Source: Pseudomonadota bacterium (GTDB lineage: Bacteria; Myxococcota_A; UBA9042; GCA-2863065). From it: a stretch of DNA of 64,000 bases. The translations under genes were made by a program, and so were the position numbers. The stretch is taken from positions 1 to 64,000 of the forward strand of contig SXOX01000146.1 in the NCBI GenBank assembly GCA_005776585.1, given 5' to 3'. Shown here piece by piece: positions 33,074 to 41,156 of this stretch. The notes beneath the pieces are model-generated. The model was given only the letters and a program-made list of their open reading frames with translations. It was not told the origin of the DNA and searched no databases. Position 1 is the stretch's first letter; every line of letters starts with the position of its first letter.

Positions 33074-36000
33074 TCAGTCTTCGAATACTTCGAAAGCGAC
33101 ATCGTCGAGGAACCAGCCCGCGCCGGAGGCGGTGGGCAGTGCGGTTTCGAATACGAAGCGTACCTGGACGAGCTTGCCTGAGACGCCGTCAAGCGCAGTC
33201 AACCGCTGAACCCACGCGGCGGAGTCCGTGTCACCGAGCGCGGCTAGGTCGGCAGTCAACGTCTTTGTGACAAAGCCGTCGCTAGAGACCTCGATTCGGC
33301 GCACATCGGCCGTCGAACTACCATCCCGCAGCGTCGTGCGATACGACACCCCGAGCAGGACAGCGCCGCCGTCCACCGGCCCACCCGTGAGGTCGAGCAC
33401 CGGCGAGGTGATGGTCGCGGAGTAGGCCTGCGCCGGGTTGGGCACGAAGGTCGTGCCGTCGTTGAGATTGAGCGACCCGGCCCCGTTGAAGGCGCCGGGG
33501 TCCGCGGGCGTGGCGTCCACTGACCAAGCCACGCCGCCCACCGGAGCCGAGGCCGTCCAGCCGGCGAGCTGGCCATCGTCGAACGACCACTGGTGGAGGA
33601 CGCCGATCGCGTTAGCGGTCACGATCGCCGCGTCCAGCACCGTGACCTGCTCGATGAGCCAGCCCGCGCCAGTGTTGGCCGAGGAGTCGATGGTGGCGCG
33701 GAACCGGAGCTTGAACTTCTTGCCGCTCAGCGCGGTCGCGTCGAACGCGGCGAGGCGCCACGCGCCGGGCGTGACGGACGCCATGACGGTCCCCAGCAGC
33801 GTGGGCGTAGTGGCGAAGTCGTCCGTCGACGCCTCGACGAGCAGCGCGTCGTTGGTCGCCAGGGCCGCGTCGGTGCCGTCGTAGACGAGGAAGTGCACCG
33901 TCATGGCGGTGGCCGCACCCGGATCGAGCCAGAAGACGCTCGTCGCCGTGTGCTCGCCAGCGCCGTAGGCAGCGCCATCTCCCAGGCGAAGCGAGCAGGC
34001 GCCCAGGTGCGGGCCGATGGGGGCCGGCGTCGTGCTCGCGGAGAAGCCTCCCGCCGCAGCGGAGAACGCCCACCCTGCGTCGGTGCACTCGATGGTCTCG
34101 ACGGTCGGCACGGCCCGCACGGTGCAGCCGCTGATGCTCGTGAAGGCGCACTTGCCGTCCGCCTCCGAGCACGCGTCGGTCGTACAGACCTTGCCGTCGT
34201 CGCAGGACACCGGCAGACCCGCGATACAGACGCCGTCTTTGCATCCATCGGTCACCGTGCAGAGCGAGCCGTCGCTACACGGCGTGCCTGCGGTCGCGAA
34301 CGGCTCGGTGCAGAGTCCGGTCTCAGGAACGCAGCTCCCGGCCGTGTGGCAGACGTCTTTAGCCTCGCAGCTCTTGTGCTGGCTCCCCTTGCAGCTGCCG
34401 CCGTCACACGCCGAGGCGCCGGTGCAGAGGTCGTTGTCGTCGCACGTCGCGGTGTTGTTCGGGTGGGTGCAGCCGAGCGTGAGGTCGCACACGTCGTCGG
34501 TGCAGCCATTGGTGTCCGCGCAGGGAGCGTGGTCGAGCACATGCTTGCAGCCGACGCCCGTCTCGCACGAGTCGATGGTGCACTCGACCGCATCTGCGCA
34601 CAGGTCCGCGCCGCCGATGACTGACGCGCAGCCCGTGATCGGGGCGCAGGCCTCGACGGTGCACGGGTCCGCATCGGCCTGGCAGACGACCGCGACATGT
34701 GTGCACTTGGCTCCGGCGCCGCATGCGTCCGTCGTGCAGACGTCGCTGTCGTCGCAGTCGCCGTCGTTGGCGCACCCGACGGAGAGGTCCAGCGTGTAGG
34801 CGTTGGAAGAGCCTGAGAGTCCGTCGACGCGCAGCAGCCACTTCCCGGACTTCGGCGCCTTGAACGTGAGCACCTCACCGTCAGCGATCTGCAGCGCCTT
34901 GGCCGCGGGCACGCTCGGCGTCGCCGGATCGTAGACGCGCAGGTCGAGATCGCCTTCGGCCAACACGAACGTCGCCTTGGCCGTGAGCGTCTCTCCCTGG
35001 GCGATGTCGATGGTGTACCAGTCGAGATCGTAGGGGCAGACCGCGAGGTTGCTCGTCTCACCGAGCGCGACGGGCACGGCAAGCTTGGGGACGTTGTTGG
35101 GCTCGAGGTCGTCGTCGATGCAGATCTCCTTGACCGCGAGCGGCGCCGAAGCCGCGTTGTTCTTCTCGTCGGACTCGATGATGGCGTTCTTGTGGTCCGG
35201 CACGACAAACAGCGTGTAGCTGCCTTTGGGCGTCTCGAACGGCACGGTGATCTTGGTCGTGACCGGGAGCTTCGTCTTGCCCTTGACGGGGCTCGTGAGC
35301 GTCTCGGACTGGACGAACGTGTCGAGCGCCACGTCCAGCGTCGCGTCCTTGGACAGATAGAAGCCGACCTCGACGCCGTCGACGTCCGTGAGGCATTGGT
35401 TGATGACCGCGTAGCCCAGCTGCTCATTCTCGCCCTGGTAGACCGCGCCCGTCGCGGGAATGACATCCAGGGCTTGCAGGTCCATCCCCGCCAGGCCGTC
35501 GAAGAAGAGCGTGTAGTCGAACTTCTTGACCGAGCTCGTTGCGTCGACCTTGACGAAGTACGCGGTCGTTCCCGTCGCCGGCGCGGTGATGCTCTTGGTC
35601 GCGCCGGAGGTGCTGCCGTTGATGGTCGCGACGGACTTGCCCGAAGTCGGATCGGTGAAGATGGTCGCCTTGATCGTCGACTCCGAGGTGAGCTTGATCG
35701 TGACCGTCTGGCCCGCGGGCAGATCGAAGCGCATCCAGTCCACGTCGAGCTTGCACGCCGTGGCGAAGCGCGCGCCACAGCCGACGACCTGCGCGTGCTG
35801 GAAGTCGTTGTTGGTCTCGTAGATGTCCGAGGTACACACATCCGCGGGCAGCGGGTCGAGCAGCTCGATCTTGAGGGAGTACGTGTACGGCGCGGGCTTG
35901 CTACCCTTCTTCGGGTTGTAGACCCGCAGCGTGTACTTGCCGGCATCCCAGACGTAGGGGACGGTCACGACCGCCTTGCCCGTGGTGGCGTTCTCCAAGA

Positions 36001-39000
36001 TGACGGCGCCGTTCTTGTCGGCAAACGCGAGAGACAGGGCGCCGCTCGCTGCGACGTAGGTGTAGCTCACCGTAACGACGAGCTTCTTACCCACGGGTAG
36101 GTCGAGCGAATACCAGTCCTCGAGGTCCGGGCACACACCGAGCTTGTCGTAGGTCGCCGTCTCCACCGGAAGCGCCCGAGCGGTCGCCGCGTCGTCGTTG
36201 GGCTCGAAGACGCCGATGTCGTCCACACACGGCGTCGAACCGTCGATGGTGACCGACGGCGAGAGCGCGTCGTTGTTGTCCTCGTTGACCTCGACGACGG
36301 TGTTGCCATCATCGACGCGCACGCCGACCTGGAAGGTGCCCGCGCCAATATTGGGGGGCAGCAGGAACTTCTCGTGCCGCGCCACCGCGACCGCGCCACC
36401 GAAGTCGGTGACGGTCGCGGTCCCGATCTTGACGTCGTTTAGCGGGTCGATCGTGGGTCCGTCGGTGAGATAGAATGACACGTTCACCGTGCCGGCCGGG
36501 GTCTTCCCGAGGTTCACGAGCTTCCAGTCGACGTAGATGACGCCGCCCGGGAACGTCGTCGTCGGCGTCGCGTCGACCTTGGCCGCGCGCAGGTCGATGC
36601 CATCGAAGGGCGGCGTGACCTCGATCGTGAGGTCGTAATGCGCCTCGGTGCCCTTGACCTTGGGGTAGACGCGGAGCCGGTAGTCGCCTCCCTCGGGAAC
36701 GACGAACGCGAGCACCGTGTCCGTGCTGCCGGGCAGCGCGCTCGTGTCGAGCAACGCGCTCTTGCTGTCCATGAGGCTGAGGTCCAGATCCGTCGGCTTG
36801 AGAGCCGCGCCCGTCAGCGAGTTGGGATCGAGCGTCGCTTTGGAATTGAGCGTCACGATGATGGTGTTCTGCGCCGGCACCGGCACCGTGTACCAGTCCT
36901 CCTCGTTGCAGCCGCCGAGGTCCTTGGTCACGCCCACCGGGAGCACCTTGGCCTGCTCCTGCACGTCGTTCGGCTCGAAGCCGTCCTCGAAGCAGCCGCC
37001 CTTCGGGTTGATGACCGTGAGCGGATCGCCCGCGAGCAGCCAGTTGTTGGACGCGTCCTGCTCGCCGGCCAGCACGCCCTTGCAGTCACTGACGACGCCC
37101 ACGTAGTAGGTGCCGATCGTGTGATCGAGCGCCAACGGAAGCACGACCTTGTCGGTCCGCGAGGTCTTCTCCTTGCCGAGGATCTGCGTGACCGCAAACG
37201 AACCAATGACGATGTCCTTCTTGCTGTCGATTTCCGACTTGCTGGTCTTGTTATCGGTCGAAAGCACCACACAGAACGTGACCCCCGCGGCGGTCGAGGT
37301 GGAGATCCCGGCCTGCTTGACCACGTTCTGGTATTCGTAGGTCACCTTGATGCTCTGCCCCGCGTCCTGCGCGCCCGGCTCGAAGCTCACGGAGTTGATG
37401 CCCACGTCCGTGTAGGACTTGGAGTTGACGAGCACCTTCTGGGCGTTGGACTTGAGGTTGTTGCCCTCGTCGAGCTCGCTGATCTCGTTGTTTGGATCCA
37501 GCCGCGCGAGGCAGTAGTACTCAATCAGCGGCAACTGGTTGGAGACCTTGGCGATCTTGGTGATGTGCACCGTCTGCCCGGCTGCGATGGGCGGCAGACC
37601 GTTGCACTCTTTGTCACTGGCTCCCGTGCAGAGCTCGTACTTGGTCGCCGGAGTGGGCGCAGGCGTCTCGGACAGGTCGAACTCGAAGTCCCAGGCGGGC
37701 GACTCGGTGTTGCCGAGGTTCGTCACGTCCATGTCGAGCACGATGGGACCGTTCCACACGGCGTCGGTCGGCGTGCAGGTCAGCGCCGTGATGGTGAGGT
37801 CGACGCCCTTCGTCTCCTTGTAGAGCACGTCGAAGCACGTCGCAGACGAGGCGACGTTGTTGGTCTCGTTCTTCTCGCTCACGATCTTGCCATCGTCTAC
37901 TTCGGCGACGAGGCAGTAGTTGCCATCCTTCATGCCCTTCGGGATGGGCCAGCTGCGCGCGACCGGCACCTCGGAGCCTGGATTGAGCGAGAAGATGATG
38001 GTGCCCGTCTTGTCGGTGATGAGCTGGCAGTCGGGCCCCGGCGTCGTCGTCGGGCACACCGAGATGGTGTAAGTGAACTGCGTGGCCTTGACCTCGCCGG
38101 AGTTCTTGATGGTGAGCTCGTAGGCGAGCTGGTCGTCCCACGTCTTCGGAAACTTCTGGTCAGCCGGGATGGTGAAGCTCGGGATCGAGAGCTCGGGCTT
38201 CTCCGCCAGCTTGTGATCGACGTGCACGAGCGTCGTCGCAAACTTCGCGTTGTCCGTCTCGTCTTCTTCGCCGACCTTGTCGGCCGCGTCCGCCTTGCAC
38301 AGCAGGAAGTAGTCGCCGTCGGCCATGTCGGTCGGGATGCAGATCTCCTGATCGGCGTAGCTCTTCTTGACCGTCTGGTTGTGACCGTCACCGAAGCTCG
38401 GCTCCTCCCACTTCTTGACCTCGCGGTGCTTGTCCTTGTTGACGTCCCACTCCTGGCTGCCGGACAGCACGCACTGGACGACGAACGGCGTATCAATCTT
38501 GCCGCCGGTGTTCTGCATCTCAAAGTCGACCTTGACGCACTCCCCTGGGATGACCTCGCCCGACCCCGCAAACGTCGGCTGCGTGATGGCGAGCTGGGCC
38601 GGGATGCGGACCGTGATGAAGATGCAGTCCTCCGGCTCGTTGCTGCCGCCCTCGGTGCGCCAGATCTTCAGGCAGACGCGTTTTGTGCCCTCCGTATAGA
38701 AGATGTTCTCGAGCGTGGCCTTCTGCGACTTCTTGTCCTCGTAGGACCAGAGGTAGCTCACCTCGGTCGGTGCGGCGCCCCCAATCTCCGCGGTGAACTT
38801 GACTGTGAGCGGCGCGTTGCCTTCGAGCACGGAGGGCTTGATCTTGACCGTCAGGTCCGGGAGCACGACGTCAGTCGACGCGTCCGCCGAGGACGTCTCC
38901 TGAAAGCCCTGCGTCGTGTCGTTGCCTCCGGCAGGCTCGGGGGTGCCATCGGTGCCACTGCACGCGAGCAGCGTCGACGCGGCCAGGACGTGGGCGAGGG

Positions 39001-39031
39001 CCCGAAGAGAGGTGAAGTTGGCTCCAGTCAT
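33074..39031 (-). CDS. Giant surface lipoprotein: PKD-like, CARDB and PPC repeats, Cys-rich stalk
   Basis: Start ATG 39031 gives 1985 residues and a lipoprotein signal (ALAHVLAASTLLAC, Cys at 24). In order: a PKD-like domain (about 50-150), several CARDB domains (characteristic 'VTNxGNxxS...VDExNN' patterns, e.g. VTNLGNTESPAWDF, VVEVNEDNNDALS), PPC domains (EPNDDAATARALPVE, EPNDVQEQAKVL, DLEDWYSLDLPVG), a Cys-rich segment of CDDxDxCTxDxC units (about 1430-1620), and two C-terminal jelly-roll-like domains (GWLIEQVTVLD, GWFLDDVAFE). All are extracytoplasmic binding modules; a cell-surface adhesin or matrix component is likely. No catalytic domain is visible. Confidence 0.9.
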   Translation of the reverse strand: MTGANFTSLRALAHVLAASTLLACSGTDGTPEPAGGNDTTQGFQETSSADASTDVVLPDLTVKIKPSVLEGNAPLTVKFTAEIGGAAPTEVSYLWSYEDKKSQKATLENIFYTEGTKRVCLKIWRTEGGSNEPEDCIFITVRIPAQLAITQPTFAGSGEVIPGECVKVDFEMQNTGGKIDTPFVVQCVLSGSQEWDVNKDKHREVKKWEEPSFGDGHNQTVKKSYADQEICIPTDMADGDYFLLCKADAADKVGEEDETDNAKFATTLVHVDHKLAEKPELSIPSFTIPADQKFPKTWDDQLAYELTIKNSGEVKATQFTYTISVCPTTTPGPDCQLITDKTGTIIFSLNPGSEVPVARSWPIPKGMKDGNYCLVAEVDDGKIVSEKNETNNVASSATCFDVLYKETKGVDLTITALTCTPTDAVWNGPIVLDMDVTNLGNTESPAWDFEFDLSETPAPTPATKYELCTGASDKECNGLPPIAAGQTVHITKIAKVSNQLPLIEYYCLARLDPNNEISELDEGNNLKSNAQKVLVNSKSYTDVGINSVSFEPGAQDAGQSIKVTYEYQNVVKQAGISTSTAAGVTFCVVLSTDNKTSKSEIDSKKDIVIGSFAVTQILGKEKTSRTDKVVLPLALDHTIGTYYVGVVSDCKGVLAGEQDASNNWLLAGDPLTVINPKGGCFEDGFEPNDVQEQAKVLPVGVTKDLGGCNEEDWYTVPVPAQNTIIVTLNSKATLDPNSLTGAALKPTDLDLSLMDSKSALLDTSALPGSTDTVLAFVVPEGGDYRLRVYPKVKGTEAHYDLTIEVTPPFDGIDLRAAKVDATPTTTFPGGVIYVDWKLVNLGKTPAGTVNVSFYLTDGPTIDPLNDVKIGTATVTDFGGAVAVARHEKFLLPPNIGAGTFQVGVRVDDGNTVVEVNEDNNDALSPSVTIDGSTPCVDDIGVFEPNDDAATARALPVETATYDKLGVCPDLEDWYSLDLPVGKKLVVTVSYTYVAASGALSLAFADKNGAVILENATTGKAVVTVPYVWDAGKYTLRVYNPKKGSKPAPYTYSLKIELLDPLPADVCTSDIYETNNDFQHAQVVGCGARFATACKLDVDWMRFDLPAGQTVTIKLTSESTIKATIFTDPTSGKSVATINGSTSGATKSITAPATGTTAYFVKVDATSSVKKFDYTLFFDGLAGMDLQALDVIPATGAVYQGENEQLGYAVINQCLTDVDGVEVGFYLSKDATLDVALDTFVQSETLTSPVKGKTKLPVTTKITVPFETPKGSYTLFVVPDHKNAIIESDEKNNAASAPLAVKEICIDDDLEPNNVPKLAVPVALGETSNLAVCPYDLDWYTIDIAQGETLTAKATFVLAEGDLDLRVYDPATPSVPAAKALQIADGEVLTFKAPKSGKWLLRVDGLSGSSNAYTLDLSVGCANDGDCDDSDVCTTDACGAGAKCTHVAVVCQADADPCTVEACAPITGCASVIGGADLCADAVECTIDSCETGVGCKHVLDHAPCADTNGCTDDVCDLTLGCTHPNNTATCDDNDLCTGASACDGGSCKGSQHKSCEAKDVCHTAGSCVPETGLCTEPFATAGTPCSDGSLCTVTDGCKDGVCIAGLPVSCDDGKVCTTDACSEADGKCAFTSISGCTVRAVPTVETIECTDAGWAFSAAAGGFSASTTPAPIGPHLGACSLRLGDGAAYGAGEHTATSVFWLDPGAATAMTVHFLVYDGTDAALATNDALLVEASTDDFATTPTLLGTVMASVTPGAWRLAAFDATALSGKKFKLRFRATIDSSANTGAGWLIEQVTVLDAAIVTANAIGVLHQWSFDDGQLAGWTASAPVGGVAWSVDATPADPGAFNGAGSLNLNDGTTFVPNPAQAYSATITSPVLDLTGGPVDGGAVLLGVSYRTTLRDGSSTADVRRIEVSSDGFVTKTLTADLAALGDTDSAAWVQRLTALDGVSGKLVQVRFVFETALPTASGAGWFLDDVAFEVFED

Positions 39032-39229
39032 TACGCGTTCGCTCCCGAGGTGCTCGTCCCGCCGACGCCCAAGGTCTCTTTCGGGCGCCACAATGGTGCA
39101 CATCGCCATTATGTGGTCAAGACACAGTCGAAAGCGGCAAGCCCACGGTGCGGCGGTGGTGGCGACCTTGATCCCTCGCGCGAACCCGGCACCCTGGAGC
39201 CGACGCCGCTGCGCGGTGCAGGAATCTCG

Positions 39230-40093
39230 ATGCCCATTGCCGTCACCATCGACTTCGAGTGCTGGCCCCAGGTGCTCTGGCGGCGCGCCGCGGGGCAGGA
39301 GCTATCCGTTGGCGGGGCGGGGCTCGCGCGCCAGACGGACCACATGCTCGACTGGCTCGCCGGCCATGAGGTCCGCGCGACGGTCTTCGTCCTGGGCATG
39401 ACCGCGCGCGCCTGGCCGAACCTCGTCCGCCGCATCGCGAGCGCAGGCCATGAGATTGCAGCGCACGGCGACCGGCACGAGCGCGTCTATCACCAGTCCG
39501 CGACCCGCTTTCGCGAGGACACGCAGCGGGCGCGGGATCTCCTGGCGGATCTCCTCGGGGTGCGTCCGAGCGGCTATCGCGCGGCGGAGTTCTCCGTCAC
39601 GCGCGACCGCCGTGCTACGGTGTATGAGACGCTCGTCGAGCTCGGCTTCACCTACGACGCCTCGGTCTTCCCCATCGCGCACCGGCGCTATGGCATCGCC
39701 GACGCCGCGCGGGGTCCGGAGGTCGTCGCGCACGGGCGGCTCGTGTCCCTTCCGGCGGCAACCGTGGCGCTCGGCGCGGTGCGCCTGCCCGTCGCCGGCG
39801 GCGGCTACTTTCGCGTCACGCCGGCGCCCCTGCTGTGCGCTGCCGTGCAACGTCTGGACGCCGAAGGGCTGCCGGCCGTGCTCTACTTCCACCCCTACGA
39901 GTTCGACGACCGCGGGCCGCAGCTCGACCTCCCCACGCCCCTGCGTCGGGTCTGGCCGCGATGGCACCAGGTCGCGCAGTCGCTCGGTCGCGCGCGGGTC
40001 CTTCCGCGCCTCGCGGCGGTGCTCCGGCTTGGTCTGCCGCGGTCGACCCTGGGCGAGCTCGCGCAGGCCACAATCGAGCGCCTGAAACCTTGA
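39230..40093 (+). CDS. Polysaccharide deacetylase family protein (DUF3473-type)
   Basis: The 287-residue protein starts at ATG 39230; the upstream extension in the same frame is antisense to the surface lipoprotein. NodB-fold motifs are AVTIDFECWPQVL (motif 1), the motif-2 HxxxH in SAGHEIAAHGDRHERVYHQS, and GYRAAEFSVTRD (motif 3). The C-terminal LPVAGGGYFRVTPAPLL and VLYFHPYEFDD are typical of the XrtA/PEP-CTERM-associated deacetylases. No signal peptide, so the enzyme is likely cytoplasmic or acts on intermediates of exopolysaccharide. It is divergent from the surface lipoprotein gene with a 198-bp gap. Confidence 0.85.
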   Translation: MPIAVTIDFECWPQVLWRRAAGQELSVGGAGLARQTDHMLDWLAGHEVRATVFVLGMTARAWPNLVRRIASAGHEIAAHGDRHERVYHQSATRFREDTQRARDLLADLLGVRPSGYRAAEFSVTRDRRATVYETLVELGFTYDASVFPIAHRRYGIADAARGPEVVAHGRLVSLPAATVALGAVRLPVAGGGYFRVTPAPLLCAAVQRLDAEGLPAVLYFHPYEFDDRGPQLDLPTPLRRVWPRWHQVAQSLGRARVLPRLAAVLRLGLPRSTLGELAQATIERLKP

Positions 40094-40124
40094 CTCGGGG
40101 CCGTCCTCGGTGACTGATAGCGCC

Positions 40125-41123
40125 ATGCGAAGCGTGGTCTCCCTACTACCGGTCGCCTTGGTCCTGCTGGTCGCTCCCGTCGCTGCGGAGGCTGCGCGCT
40201 CGGCCCGTGAGCTCGGCGCCTTTCGCCTCGGAATGACCGCCGCGGAGTTTCGCGCTGCCGCCATTCGCTCCGGCATGACGACACCGCGCGCGAGCATGGT
40301 GCAGGAGCGCGACGTGATGGGCCTCGGGCTCATGGACGTCGAGCCCATCTCGACTGACGCCCGCGACGCGCGGCCGGTGCCCGATCGCCTCTGGCGCGTG
40401 CGCGGCCTCTTGCTCTCCGGCCGACTCGTCACCCTCGATCTGGACTGGGGGCAGGAGCAACCGGAGCGGGTCAAGGGGTGGTTCGAGTACTACGACGTGC
40501 CGATCAACATCCAACGTCAGCTTGCCGACATCACCTGGAGCGTGGAGGGCATCGTCTTCCACGCCGATCGGTTCGGGCGCGCCCTGAGCGCCGTGGACTG
40601 GATTGGCCTGCGCAAGTCCGACCGCATCATGGTCGACCTCGACGGCGCGATTCACCTCGCCAACGAGCACTTCCGCAGGCTGCGTTCGCGGGAGGCAGAG
40701 GCCTCGCTGGAGCTGATTCGCCAGCGGGTCCTCGAATACTTCAAGTCCGGCTCGGACGCCTCGACCGCGGACCGGCAAGCGCGCTGCGTCCCACCCAAAT
40801 CCGCTCCGTTCACCCCGGGCGACTCCGCGTGCGGGCTCCCGGAGCGGCGCTTCCCCGGGACGGCCAGGTTCGAGCATGAGAGCTGGCGCGCGCTCGGCAT
40901 CGACGCCAGCATGGTCTCACGCTATTACTCGTACAGCATCGATTCGAGCGGTGATGGGGACACGGCACGCGTCGTCATCACGGCGCGCGGGGATCTCGAC
41001 TGCAACGACCAGGTCGCGACCTTCGAGGTCGTCCTGCGCGCCCAGCCCCGGGCGACGGCCACGGGACCCGCCGGCTGCAGCCTCGACGATGGCGAGTGGC
41101 AGCTGATGGACCCGCTGGAGTAG
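40125..41123 (+). CDS. Secreted protein of unknown function, 332 aa
   Basis: ATG at 40125 gives a signal peptide (SVVSLLPVALVLLVAPVAAEA); a GTG at 40110 would add five residues. The first part, LGAFRLGMTAAEFRAAAIRS, has the pattern of SurA-like or DUF-type periplasmic helices, and the C-terminal ~80 residues (SRYYSYSIDSSGDGDTARVV, GDLDCNDQVATFEVVL, with a paired Cys at GDLDCND and GCSLDDG) resemble the beta part of pilin-like proteins. It is 31 bp downstream of the deacetylase and 33 bp upstream of the kinase gene, so it may be cotranscribed with either. Confidence 0.75.
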   Translation: MRSVVSLLPVALVLLVAPVAAEAARSARELGAFRLGMTAAEFRAAAIRSGMTTPRASMVQERDVMGLGLMDVEPISTDARDARPVPDRLWRVRGLLLSGRLVTLDLDWGQEQPERVKGWFEYYDVPINIQRQLADITWSVEGIVFHADRFGRALSAVDWIGLRKSDRIMVDLDGAIHLANEHFRRLRSREAEASLELIRQRVLEYFKSGSDASTADRQARCVPPKSAPFTPGDSACGLPERRFPGTARFEHESWRALGIDASMVSRYYSYSIDSSGDGDTARVVITARGDLDCNDQVATFEVVLRAQPRATATGPAGCSLDDGEWQLMDPLE

Positions 41124-41156
41124 CGCTCCGCTCGATCTATACCTTCGCGCCGCGGT

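Noticed and set aside
36638-39229. Upstream extension of the deacetylase reading frame
   Set aside because: This part is antisense to the CARDB/PPC lipoprotein; the NodB-type domain starts only after ATG 39230.
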